From assembly GCA_033239125.1 (NCBI GenBank), contig BSWB01000002.1, forward strand, positions 89,834,560 to 89,898,559: a stretch of 64,000 nt of DNA. The letters are read 5' to 3'. This DNA comes from Fagopyrum homotropicum (taxonomy: Eukaryota; Streptophyta; Magnoliopsida; Caryophyllales; Polygonaceae). The notes below the pieces were generated by a model. The model saw nothing but the letters and a program-made list of their open reading frames with translations. It was not told the origin of the DNA and ran no database searches. The position numbers were made by a program, and so were the translations under genes. This document shows, piece after piece, positions 19,145-28,854 of the stretch (position 1 is its first letter; each line of letters starts with the position of its first letter).

Positions 19145-20309
19145 GATCAAAAAAACACACAAAACAAGCAAACTAATTGAATTAGATAAAACAGAAAATT
19201 CTCACAAGTGTTTACTCTCACTCTCACACTCAAGTTGTGTTGATCACAAGCTATTTGATGCAATTGACTTGGATGGATTGAAACTCCTTCTAAGATCAAT
19301 GCCTTAGCTCAACTAGCACACTCCTTGACTTGAGAAAGGGTGATACACGGCTGCTTGAAGGTTCACAACAGAAAACGTCAACTTAGACACTAAGAAGCTG
19401 AAATAAGACTCAAGACTCAACTAGTATGGGTTGCAAGCAATGTTAACTAGCTAAATCACACAAAATACTCAAAAAAAGACACAAGAGTCAAAGATAGATG
19501 CAAAAGGCTGATATGGACTCGAAAAGATGGTAAACCCAAGATATGATAGAATTAGAGTAAAACAAGGAAGATAGACACACAAGAGACTAAGAAGAGAGCT
19601 TCACTTACCTTGTCCTTATGCAATGGAGAGAGATATGACCGCCTGTGGTGTTTAAAGTTGGCTTTTGGGTAATGGTGATGGATAAGAAATAAGGTAGGTA
19701 ACTCTTGTTTGTAGTCTCAATGATCCTTTCACAATCAGATTGCAAAAACACTTGTTTTTCTAGCTTCTACACAACTTAGGTTAGTATAGAATATGATATG
19801 AAATGTATGATATGTAGGATGATGAAAATATATGAGAAAATATTTCTTTTTCTTTGTTTTTCTTTTGTGTTCCTTGGCTGACGTTTTGTGGAAGAAAATA
19901 GGAGAGAGGAATGAAATTAAAAATTGAAAAGAAATAAGAGATAACTAACTAGAAGCAGTCTCTTGTTGTTACTACAAATACGGAGCTTTTGTGGCCTCTC
20001 TCTCCTACTTGCAACGACTGATTTGTTTTGGAGAGTGGTCCCCATTCTTTTTTTTTTTGAACGGTTATTTGCCAAGAGGATGCAGCTGGACGTTTTGGAT
20101 GAACAATGGCTGATGAAGGTGATGTAGAATGGCTGGAAAATGGCTGTTTTGGCTTGGCTTTCTCTCTTCTCCAATAAACACAAGAAACAAAGCAAATTAG
20201 ACTCAAATAGACTCTTAAGATCAAGCAAATGACTCAAACAAAGAAAAGACTCAAAGAAGATACTCAAACCGTCAATGGTGATGGCTGATTCCGGACTCAC
20301 AATCAACTA
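19145..20309 (-). other. C1 5' leader
   Basis: Long noncoding leader of about 1.1 kb, rich in ACTCAA and AAGACTCAA motifs, with a T9 run near 20049-20058. A second copy of most of it lies at 20631-21023 plus 28855-29450. Short antisense and sense frames here are not supported as genes. Confidence 0.7.
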
Positions 20310-20321
20310 GCTCTGATACCA
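20310..20321 (-). other. Primer-binding site, tRNA-iMet (C1)
   Basis: GCTCTGATACCA on the plus strand, three bases from the LTR end at 20325. Confidence 0.9.
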
Positions 20322-20324
20322 CTT

Positions 20325-20548
20325 TGATGCGGGTTGGGGCCGCAAATGACTGGATCTAGATTGGGAATCCTTGAAGACCAACAATTGACGTTTTCCTTGA
20401 CAAATGGCACGCAAAATCATATTGTTTAGAACCAGAAATGACGTTTGACAAAAGGGAAGAAAGAGAATGAAATAGAACGTGGAATGTTTGGTAGAAGTAG
20501 ATCCAAAAGAACCAAACGACTCCCTTACAAGAACCTTGATCAGATTGA
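20325..20548 (-). repeat. Family C LTR fragment (C1 5' LTR, 3' end only)
   Basis: 224 bp matching the last part of the C LTR from TGATGCGGG (plus strand) to CAGATTGA, where the complete LTR continues but this copy switches to filler. Confidence 0.9.
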
Positions 20549-20630
20549 AGGCTCATTCAAGGGTCTAGAAGAGTAGAGTTAGGGGTACTCCCTTGAGGAC
20601 CATCCCTCATGTAGAGTTAGATGGATTGGG
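20549..20630. other. Scrambled filler between C1 and C2
   Basis: Short pieces resembling C1 gag in altered order: 20549-20570 is like 18012-18033, and 20571-20602 is like 17971-18003, followed by about 28 bases of unclear origin. It then becomes colinear with the C leader. This looks like filler copied during break repair. Confidence 0.65.
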
Positions 20631-21023
20631 AGACTTGAAAAAGGGTGATACACGGCTGCTTGAAGGTTCACAACAGAAAACGTCAAGATAGACACTAAGA
20701 AATTGAAATAAGACTCAAGACTCAACTAGTATGGCTTGCAAGCAATGTTAACTAGCTAAATCACACAAAATACTCAAAAAAAGACACAAGACTCAAAGAT
20801 AGATGCAAAAGGCTGATATGGACTCGAAAAGATGGTAAACTCAAGATATGATAGAATTAGAGTAAAACAAGGAAGATAGACACACAAGAGACTAAGAAGA
20901 GAGCTTCACTTACCTTGTCCTTATGCAATGGAGAGAGATATGGCCGGTTGTGGTGTTTAACGTTGGCCTCTGGGTAATGGTGATGGATAAGAAATGAGGT
21001 AGGCAACTCTTGTTTGTAATCTC
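20631..21023 (-). other. C2 leader, left part
   Basis: Matches the C1 leader at about 19325-19717. It is interrupted by insertion of B1 immediately after the ATCTC at 21019-21023. Confidence 0.85.
21019..21023 (+). repeat. Target-site duplication of B1 (left)
   Basis: ATCTC; the right copy at 28855-28859 is GTCTC. The uninterrupted paralogue at 19714-19718 reads GTCTC, so the left copy has one G-to-A change. Confidence 0.85.
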
Positions 21024-21854
21024 TGATGAAGGGTCATCCGAGCTAGCTCCATCTTCAACACCACAAAGAGCCCTAACACGAGCTCAAGCTAAACGCCAAG
21101 CGGAGAGGGATGCTATCTTCCTAGCCATGGTTCAAGAAGCTCACCCAAGCTCACCTCCAATGAGTCCAAGGCTCGTCATGATGCTTAGCCACATTGGACC
21201 AGCCAAGAAGATGTTGAATGGAGCATAGGATGAAGGCTCACGTGTGCATATGCATGGATGAAGGCAGGCGTAAAGGCTGGCATGAGAAGTTAGTTAGAGA
21301 GTGTTAAATAAAGCCTAGAATTAGTCTATTTTATGGATTTATTTAAAACACTCTAAATTGTAATTATTGTTTTTATTTCTTTTCTATTTTTAGGAGACAA
21401 GGTCTAGGTTGTATATAAACCTTTCTCTCTTCTTTTTGTAGGCAGATTACGTGAAACACATTGCCTAAGTGCTAAAATCGAACCCTTTTGAGTTCAGCCT
21501 ATTGTCTTGTGAGAATTGTGGTGTTAGCATAGCTTTCTCGTTCTTGTGTGTGTCAATCTCCTTCGGGTTGGTGCTACAAGTCGAATCGAAGCAACCTCTT
21601 CGTGCCTTCGATAACTCTGCATCGATTGGGTGAAGTTGTAAGAAGTGTGGTCGAATCGTCATCGGTTTGGTTCTTGGATAATCGAATCCAAGGGTTCTAT
21701 CATTTTGTTCCTTTCGGTTCTTCCTTCCTATTTTCGTTCCCCCTCTTTGTTTTGCACGTTTTCATTCATTCTTGTTTGCTGAATTTCGTTTGCTTCTATT
21801 CCCAAAAACAGGTTGCTCGTCTAGATCCGTTCTTCGCGGCTAATCCGCGTATCA
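21024..21854 (+). repeat. Family B LTR (B1 5' LTR)
   Basis: 831 bp, TGATGAAGGGTC to GCGTATCA. The first about 205 bases hold the open Pol-tail frame ('SSELAPSSTPQ', 'LTRAQAKRQAE') copied from the 3' end. PBS follows after two bases. Confidence 0.93.
21412..21419 (+). promoter_or_regulatory. TATA box of B1 5' LTR
   Basis: TATATAAA within GTTGTATATAAACC; the same is found in the 3' LTR at 28492-28499 and in both B2 LTRs. Confidence 0.65.
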
Positions 21855-21856
21855 GT

Positions 21857-21868
21857 TGGTATCAGAGC
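21857..21868 (+). other. Primer-binding site, tRNA-iMet (B1)
   Basis: TGGTATCAGAGC two bases after the LTR end. Confidence 0.92.
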
Positions 21869-22345
21869 AAGTTGACGTTCAACCTACAAAAAGAGTTGGT
21901 AAATCATTCAAAAACCAAAAGTGTCTCGTTTTCTTGTTTGAGTCTTGCTTTGTTTTGAGTCTATTGCCATTGCCATTTCTATTCCAAGTTTTTGATTGAA
22001 CTAACGAGTTTGTTGCTTTGTTTGTGAATCTTGGACGCCGGCACCCCTCCGACACCACGCCTACACCGCGCCTACCACCAGTCCTTGTGCCGACCACCAC
22101 GCCTGCCACCAGTCTTGCCCCACGTCCAACCACAAACACCAAACGAGCCTAAAACGTTCAACAAGGAGAGGCTGATCCATTCAGCCTATTTTCCAGCTTC
22201 TCTCTCTCTCCTCCACAATTTCAGCTTATTTTTTTGAATTTTCACCCTTGGTTAGCTATTTACTTGGTCAACTCTATCCTCTTGTAACTAATTAGATTTT
22301 CTTAGCATTTTTGTTTCATCTTTTTCTTTAATTTCAGCAGTAAGT

Positions 22346-22455
22346 TTAAAAAAAAAGAAAAGAAAGAAAAATCCGAAATCAGAAAAAAAAAAAAAAAAAA
22401 AAAAAGGAAAGAAAGAAAAGAAAAAGAAAAGAAAAGAAAAGAAAGAGAAAAGAAA
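22346..22455 (+). repeat. A/G-rich microsatellite in family B leader
   Basis: AAAG/AAAAG units plus an A23 run (22383-22405). The B2 leader has a shorter version at about 38935-39019. Confidence 0.85.
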
Positions 22456-22522
22456 TCAGCATTATATTCATTTCATTCTTGCTAACTTATTCTTATTTTA
22501 TTTCATAGTTTGTAATAGTTGA

Positions 22523-22658
22523 AGTTGTGCTTGCTAAGTGCTATTGTTCAACAATCAAAGAGGACTACAAAGGAGCTCATCTCACTCAAAAGTTGTGCTT
22601 GCTAAGTGTTATTGTTCATCAACCAAAAAGGAATAAAAAGGAGCTCATCTCACTCAAA
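22523..22658 (+). repeat. 68-bp tandem repeat in family B leader
   Basis: Two copies starting AGTTGTGCTTGCTAAGTG at 22523 and 22591, with a period of 68. It is conserved in B2 at 39099-39234. Confidence 0.9.
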
Positions 22659-23154
22659 GGGACCAAGCCATTCACGCCTAGCCTAGCTTCACCCTAGCCT
22701 AGCCACGTCTTGGCCCTCGCCTAGTTTACTGCACTCGAGCCACACCCTAGCCTTGACCAGCCCTTCTACACACGCCTTCGGTGTCCAAGGTTTGCTTGCT
22801 TAGGCTTGACGAGTAAGTTCTTTCAAGGCTTATCTTGAGTTCAAACTTTGAGTCCATACTTAGTTGCATATAACATTCGTGCAACTTGGCCTTTTTCGTT
22901 TTGAGTCTTTTCTTCTCTTTTATTGAGTCAAACACGTTTTTAAGGTGATTGAAATCGAATTTCGCTTCTACTTTAAAGTTTTTGTTTGGCTAAGTATTGA
23001 ACTCACGTGAGGTTTTTGACTAATACAAGACGAGCCATCAACAAGCTTGTTGAGCACCACTAGAGAGTGAGAGTTTGCTTTTGAGTGATACACTTGTGAG
23101 GCATTTTTGTTTTAGCTAACCTAACGTGTTTGAGTGTTTTAGTGTCTTTGAATA

Positions 23155-24639
23155 ATGTCAGGAACTCCCGCAGGTACGCCAAGCCCCGGGCCTATCATCC
23201 CGGAGTTGTTTAACCTTATCAAGGGCTTGAAAGATAGCATTGAAGGGTTAACTACAAGGATGTCTAACTTGGAGGCGTCTAATGTAGTTCCGGAGCCTCG
23301 GCCACTAGGAGGCAACAGGGTAAGAGACCACTCGAGAGCTCCACATCAAGGGCAAGACCGAATACCACTCCAAAGCCAACAAGAGGCGTTTCAAGCAGTC
23401 CGGCACTCTAATGGCACGCAGCCCTCTCGGAATATCCAAGGCTTAGGACGCAATCTTGCTTTCGAGGAGCACGTTTCTATCCCTTTTTCTCCTAATATTG
23501 ATAATATGCCTAACTATCCTCAACAGTTTCAGAATCCAGCTTATGATCAGGATGAGGACGGTGATGGAGATGACGAGGAACGGAGGCCAAACGGGCGAAG
23601 GGAGCACCAACAGCCCCGGAGACCTCATGACGGCCGGCGCCAAGACGAGCAGAGGCGTGACCCCTATGGTGGCCAGCCAAGGAGGAAGCGAGATCCGGAG
23701 TATGATGGCCTTGGCAAAGTGAAGGTGAAGATCCCAAGCTTTAAAGGCAAATGTGACCCGGATGTGTACATGGCTTGGTAGGCCAAGATAGAGCAAATAT
23801 GGTCATGCCATAACTTTCCCGAGCATAAGAAGGTACATTCTGCAGCTCTTGAGTTTATTGATTATGCTATGATATGGTGGGATGATTTGGTGAAGGAAAG
23901 GAGGAGAACTATGGATGCACCGGTAGTTACTTGGGCGCACATGAAGGCCTTGATGAGAGCTCGGTTTATGCCTCAACATTACACTAGGGAATTGAGGCAA
24001 AGGTTGGAGAACTTGAGGCAAGGAGCCATGACCGCCGAGGAGACCTATAATGCCATGCAAATGGCCATGGTAAAGGCTAATGTGCGAGAGGATGAAGAGA
24101 CTACAATGGCTAGGTATCTTCGTATTCTCAATTCAAGTTTTTCTAACGAGATAGATCTTTTTCCCTATAGCTCTATGACAGAATTGCTCCACCTAGCAAT
24201 CAAAGTAGAAAGGAAAATAAAGGCAAGAAGTCAAGGAGGTAAGGCTGCCTATGGCACGCCTAGCTCATGGAGGAGCTAAGGAGGTCGCTAACAAGGGAAT
24301 TACAGCCGGGAGGTGCCAAGCACGGAGAAGCTAGCCCCGGAGCAAGGAGGCCCACGCAAGGCTCCTTATGCACCCCCTACCAAGCCCACGCCTACACTAC
24401 CTAAAGGCACTCAAGGGAGTACTTCTAACCCTTCATCTAGAGCTAGAGATATTGTATGTTTTAAGTGCAAAGGAAGAGGGCACATGATGAAGGATTGTCC
24501 TAACAAAAAAACCTTGCTAGTTAACCATTTAGGGCAATATGAGTCCGAATCTAAGCATGAGCTTGATAATGATGATTTTGAGCTTAATATGCATGATCAT
24601 GATGATTTGGATGATGATGGGATTAAATATGAGCAATGA
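23155..24639 (+). pseudogene. B1 gag pseudogene
   Basis: Start ATG of 'MSGTPAGTPSPGP'. A predicted coiled-coil head ('LFNLIKGLKDSIEGLTTRM') is followed by an Arg/Glu/Asp-rich segment, Gag core ('GKVKVKIPSFKGKCDPD', 'FMPQHYTRELRQRLENLRQG') and knuckle 'CFKCKGRGHMMKDC'. The frame is kept but has TAG at 23779 (TGG), TAA at 24277 (CAA) and TGA at 24637 (GGA). Two of the three stops are C/G transitions. Confidence 0.87.
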
Positions 24640-26145
24640 GGTTGTTTGTTAGCTAAGAGAGTGTTATTTGATCATCCTAGCTCATTCCTAGCTAACACTT
24701 CCATGATTTGTGATAAAAGTCTTGAGCATGATAATTCTTTGATAGCTAGGAGAACTTTAAGTGTACAACCTGCTCCTTGTGAAGATAACCAAAGAGAAAA
24801 CTTGTTTCACACTAGATGCTCGGTTAAAGGAAAGGTTTGTAATGTTATTATTGATGGAGGAAGTTGTTGCAATATTGCTAGCACCGAAATGATATCTAAG
24901 TTGCAAATTCCTACATTTTATCACCCTAGGCCGTATAAGCTGCATTAGATGAATGAATGTGGTGAGTTAAAGGTTAATAGGCAAGCTAAGATCACTTTTA
25001 CTTTAGGCCATTATGAAGATACGGTTTTATGTGATGTTGTGCCTATGCAGGCTTGTCATGTGTTGTTAGGCCCCCCTTGGCAATATGATAGGAGAGTTAT
25101 GGATGATGGTTTTACAAATAGATATTCTTTTGTATTGAATGGTAAAACTGTGAATCTTAAGCCTATGACTCCCATGCAGATTGCGGAAGCATTTGAGAAG
25201 AAGAAGGCAAGTGAGCAAGAGCAAGGACAAGCTAAGAAGGGGAGCAAGCTGTCGAGCCAAGACCCCTCCCTAGCCACGCCTTCTAACCACCAGCCTAGCA
25301 CCCTTGGGTCCACGGCCACAAAACAGCCCACAACAACCTTGTTAGCTTCCAAACTTGAGCTACAAAATGACTACCTACCCTTAGACACCAACTTGATGAT
25401 GTTGTGTAAGGAGCTCACCTTGATGAGTGATGAAGCCAAGGCTAGCTTACCACCTACTATCTCAGCCATCCTTGAGGAGTTTAAGGATGTGTTTTCGGAA
25501 GAAATACCACTTGGCCTTCCACCTTTGAGAGGTATTGAGCACCAGATTGACCTTATTCCCGGCGCCACACTCCCAAATAGACCAGCCTACCGAATGAACC
25601 CAAAGGAGAGTCAAGAGATCCAAGCGCAGGTTCAAGACCTCCTAGACAAGGGTTACGTGAGGGAGAGTTTAAGTCCGTGCGCCGTGCCCGTGCTCTTGGT
25701 GCCTAAGAAGGACAACACATGGAGGATGTGTGTTGATTGTCGAGCTATCAACAACATCACCATCAAGTACCGCCACCCTATTCCCCGCCTAGATGACATG
25801 CTTGATGAGCTACATGGCGCCACCACCTTTAGCAAGATAGACCTACGGAGTGGCTACCATCAAATTCGAATGAAGGAGGGGGACGAGTGGAAAACAGCCT
25901 TCAAAACTAAGTTTGGTTTGTATGAGTGGCTTGTTATGCCATTTGGGTTAACTAATGCTCCTTCTACTTTTATGCGCTTAATGAACTATGTTTTGAGACA
26001 TTTTATAGGGAAGTTTGTTGTAGTATACTTTGATGATATTTTAATCTATAGCAGGTCCCTAGAGGAGCATGAAGAACATCTAAGGAAAGTAGTTCTTACC
26101 CTTAGGGCTGAACATCTAAGGGAAGTTTTTTGTAGTATACTTTGA
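24640..26145 (+). pseudogene. B1 protease-reverse transcriptase pseudogene
   Basis: Protease block 'VIIDGGSCCNIAS' with its catalytic Asp, a TAG at 24946 (TGG in relatives), the linker, then RT with 'KIDLRSGYHQIRM', 'MPFGLTNAPSTFMRL' and VYFDDILIYS. After the palm, about 64 bases coding 'LYADLKKFNFCTNEVIFLGFV' (seen in B2) are missing and replaced by a 40-base patch copied from nearby RT sequence, with a stop at 26143. Confidence 0.87.
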
Positions 26146-26154
26146 TGATTTTAA
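26114..26154 (+). other. Templated patch in B1 RT
   Basis: Contains a copy of the adjacent CATCTAAGG region and of TTGTAGTATACTTTGATGAT from 26020-26040 (the YFDD codons), in place of the deleted thumb segment. Confidence 0.75.
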
Positions 26155-26874
26155 GTGACTACACAAGGCCTACAAGTGGATGAGGAGAAGATTAGAGCAA
26201 TCAAAGATTGGCCCACACCAACATCCATCAGCCAAGTAAGGAGTTTCCATGGGCTTGTAAGCTTCTATAGGCGCTTTGTGAGAGATGTTAGTACCATTGC
26301 TGCACCCTTGACGGAAATTTGCAACAAGCATCGCCATTTGTGTGGGAGGAGGCGCAAGAACGTGCCTTTAGCAAGCTGATATTGGTCTTAACCGAGGCGC
26401 CTTTGCTAGCTCTTCCCGACTTCACTAGGCCCTTTGAAGTGGAGTGTGACGCCTCGGGCATTGGCATAGGCGGTGTGCTCATGCAAGAAGGTAAGCCTAT
26501 TTGCCTTCTTTAGTGAAAAGCTCAAAGGAGCATGTCTTAATTACTCTACCTATGATAAAGAGTTATATGCTTTGTTTAGAGTGCTTAAGACATGGCAACA
26601 CTACTTATGGCCTAGAGAGTTTATTTTGCATTCCGATCATGAGCCTTTGAAGCATTTTCGGAGTCAAGATAAACTAGATAGGAGGCATGGTAGGTGGATG
26701 GAATTTATTGAGACTTTTCCCTATGTTATCAAGTATAAAAAGGGAAAAGACAATGTAGTGGCGGATGCCCTCTCTAGGAGGTACACATTGTTGACTACAT
26801 TGGATGCTAAGGTATTAGGCTTTGTTTACATTAAGGAGCTCTATGAATCTGATATTGATTTTGGTGATACATAG
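26155..26874 (+). pseudogene. B1 RT thumb / RNase H pseudogene
   Basis: 'GLQVDEEKIRAIKDW' and 'HGLVSFYRRFVRD', then a one-base deletion near 26328 and a one-base insertion near 26503 that restores frame. RNase H has 'VECDASGIGIGGVL', 'YDKELYALF', 'HSDHEPLKHF' and 'NVVADALSRR', so all its acidic residues are present. A TAG at 26872 (TAT in B2) ends the frame before integrase. Confidence 0.87.
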
Positions 26875-26883
26875 AAGTTATGT

Positions 26884-28308
26884 GTGCAAAAAGGTTCCTT
26901 AGATAAATACTATTTGTTTGAGGGATTTTTGTTTCGAATTGATAAGGTGTGCATACCTAGGTGTTCCCTTCGATTGTTGATAGTAGAGGAAGCCCATAAA
27001 GGAGGTTTAATGGGTCATTTTGGGAGGGATAAAACTTATGCTATGCTGAACTCACACTTTTATTGGCCACACCTGCTTAGGGATGTTGAAAATGTGCTTA
27101 AAAGATGCTTAGAATGCCTTAGAGCTAAATCTAAAGTGAAGCCTCATGGATTGTACACACCTTTGCCCATCCCAACAGCCCCTTGGGAAGACATTAGTAT
27201 GGAATTTATTGTGGGATTGCCTAGGACTAAAAGAGGTAGGGACTCGATTTTTGTGGTTGTAGATCGTTTCTCAAAAATGGCTCACTTTATTGCTTGTCAC
27301 AAAACTGATGATGCGGCCAATGTAGCTAATCTATTCTTTCGGGAAGTAGTTAGGCTACATGGTATTCCGAGGACAATAGTAAGTGATAGGGATGTTAAGT
27401 TCTTAAGTTATTTTTGGAAGACTCGTTGGGGAAAGCTAGGTACGAAATTGTTATTTTCTACATCAAGCCACCCCCAAACTGATGGGCAAACGGAAGTAAC
27501 TAATAGGACTTTAACCACACTTTTAAGGGCTGTCATCAATAAGAATCTAAAGGAATGGGAGGATGTCTTGCCACATGTTGAATTTGCCTATAATAGAGTT
27601 GTGCATTCGTCTACTTCCATCTCTCTATTTGAGTGTGTTTATGGTTTTAATCCATTAACCCCTTTTGATCTTACACCGTTGCCTAAGAAGGAGCGAGTGG
27701 ATTTAAGTGCTAAAACGCAGGTTGAACACATCAAGGAGCTACATAGGAGGACAAGGATTAAGCTTGAGGACAAAGGCAAATACAACGCAGCCAAGGCAAA
27801 CCAAGGAAGGAAGAAGGTTACATTTGATGCCGGTGACCTTGTATGGCTACACTTGAGTAAGGAGAGGTTTCAACAACTTCGGAAGTCCAAGCTTTCTCCA
27901 AGAGGAAACAGACCTTTCAAGGTGCTACACAAGGCTGGTGACAATGCCTATGTGCTAGACTTGCCGGACAATGCCTATGTGCTAGACTTGCCGGACGACT
28001 ATGCTTGTGATCCCACGTTCAATGTGAGGGATCTAAGCCCTTTTCCACCCCTTAGTGATGATCAAGGAAATTCGAGGTCGATTTCTTTTAAAGAAGGGGA
28101 GAATGTTGAAGGGTCATCCGAGCTAGCTCCATCTTCAACACCACAAGGAGCCCTAACACGAGCTCAAGCCAAACGTCAAGCGGAGAGTGATGCTATCTTC
28201 CTAGCCATGGTTCAAGAAGCTCACCCAAGCTCACCTCCAATGAGTCCAAGGCTCGTCATGATGCTTAGCCACATTGGACCAGCCAAGAAGAAGTTGAAAG
28301 GAGCATAG
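26884..28308 (+). CDS. B1 integrase and LTR-encoded Pol tail
   Basis: Open segment of 474 codons in the same frame as gag and RT. HHCC finger ('HKGGLMGHF' to 'CLEC'). Core: 'DISMEFIVGLP', where the first catalytic Asp of the DDE triad is Glu; 'SDRDVKFLSYF'; and 'HPQTDGQTEV' with the Glu. Then a basic linker, the GPF-like module (here 'NRPFKVL') and a nine-residue tandem duplication of NAYVLDLPD (27941-27994). The tail 'SSELAPSSTPQGALTRAQAK' crosses the PPT and ends 205 bases into the 3' LTR. The Asp-to-Glu change is likely to lower or abolish activity. Confidence 0.85.
   Translation: MQKGSLDKYYLFEGFLFRIDKVCIPRCSLRLLIVEEAHKGGLMGHFGRDKTYAMLNSHFYWPHLLRDVENVLKRCLECLRAKSKVKPHGLYTPLPIPTAPWEDISMEFIVGLPRTKRGRDSIFVVVDRFSKMAHFIACHKTDDAANVANLFFREVVRLHGIPRTIVSDRDVKFLSYFWKTRWGKLGTKLLFSTSSHPQTDGQTEVTNRTLTTLLRAVINKNLKEWEDVLPHVEFAYNRVVHSSTSISLFECVYGFNPLTPFDLTPLPKKERVDLSAKTQVEHIKELHRRTRIKLEDKGKYNAAKANQGRKKVTFDAGDLVWLHLSKERFQQLRKSKLSPRGNRPFKVLHKAGDNAYVLDLPDNAYVLDLPDDYACDPTFNVRDLSPFPPLSDDQGNSRSISFKEGENVEGSSELAPSSTPQGALTRAQAKRQAESDAIFLAMVQEAHPSSPPMSPRLVMMLSHIGPAKKKLKGA
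28090..28103 (+). other. Polypurine tract of B1
   Basis: AAAGAAGGGGAGAA directly before the 3' LTR, within the coding frame ('FKEGEN'). Confidence 0.78.
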
Positions 28309-28854
28309 GATGAAGGCTCACGTGTGCATGTGCATGGATGAAGGCAGGCGTAAAGGCTGGCATGAGAAGTTAGTTAGAGAGTGTTAAATAAAGCCTAGAA
28401 TTAGTCTATTTTATGGATTTATTTAAAACACTCTAAATTGTAATTATTGTTTTTATTTCTTTTCTATTTTTAGGAGAGAAGGTCTAGGTTGTATATAAAC
28501 CTTTCTCTCTTCTTTCTGTAGGCAGATTACGTGAAACACATTGCCTAAGTGCCAAATCTCCTTCGGGTTGGTGCTACAAGTCGAATCGAAGCAACCTCTT
28601 CGTGCCTTCGATAATTCTAGATCGATTGTGTGAAGTTGCAAGAAGCGGGGTTGAATCATCATCGGTTTGGTTATTGGATAATCGAATCCAAGGGTTCTAT
28701 CGTTTTGTTCCTTTCGGTTCTTCCTTCCTATTTTCGTCCCCCCTCTTTGTTTTGCACGTTTTCATTAATTCTTGTTTGCTGAATTTCGTTTGCTTCTATT
28801 CCCGAAAACCAGTTGCTCGTCTAGATCCGTTCTTCGCGGCTAATCCCCGTATCA
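28104..28854 (+). repeat. Family B LTR (B1 3' LTR)
   Basis: 751 bp, starting TGTTGAAGGGTC (one change from TGATGAAGGGTC) and ending CCGTATCA. Relative to the 5' LTR it lacks about 80 bp between AAGTGC and CTCCTTCGGG. TATA box at 28492-28499. Confidence 0.93.

Larger units (their letters stand above)
13846..20548 (-). mobile_element. Family C element C1 (protease-less, 5' LTR truncated)
   Basis: Minus-strand copy: 3' LTR 13846-14816, pol 14534-17248, a damaged gag-pro junction, gag 17936-19144, leader, PBS 20310-20321 and a 224-bp remnant of the 5' LTR (20325-20548). It is the middle member of a C tandem array. The knuckle and protease are missing through deletion and local duplication, so it cannot be autonomous. 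Confidence 0.9.
21869..23154 (+). other. B1 5' leader
   Basis: Leader of about 1.3 kb between the PBS and gag. It contains a Pro/Thr-like CCACGCC-rich stretch near 22030-22135, a purine microsatellite at 22346-22455 and a 68-bp tandem repeat at 22523-22658. No gene seen. Confidence 0.75.
21024..28854 (+). mobile_element. Family B element B1, full length
   Basis: Both LTRs, PBS, leader, gag-pol and PPT are present, flanked by a 5-bp duplication, and inserted in the leader of C2. Coding is broken by five stops, two compensating frameshifts and a patched deletion in RT. The 3' LTR lacks about 80 bp present in the 5' LTR. Confidence 0.95.

Noticed and set aside
19119..19307. Small plus-strand frame over the C1 gag start
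   Set aside because: Antisense to the gag start and leader; no homology to known proteins seen and not kept in the duplicated leader.
22031..22237. Pro/Thr-rich frame in the family B leader
   Set aside because: Derived from CCACGCC-type low-complexity DNA; the B2 counterpart changes frame and sequence.
28004..28308. Classical chromodomain at the integrase C-terminus
   Set aside because: The region after the GPF module lacks the aromatic cage pattern of a chromodomain; only the short CR-like ITRARAK motif is visible.
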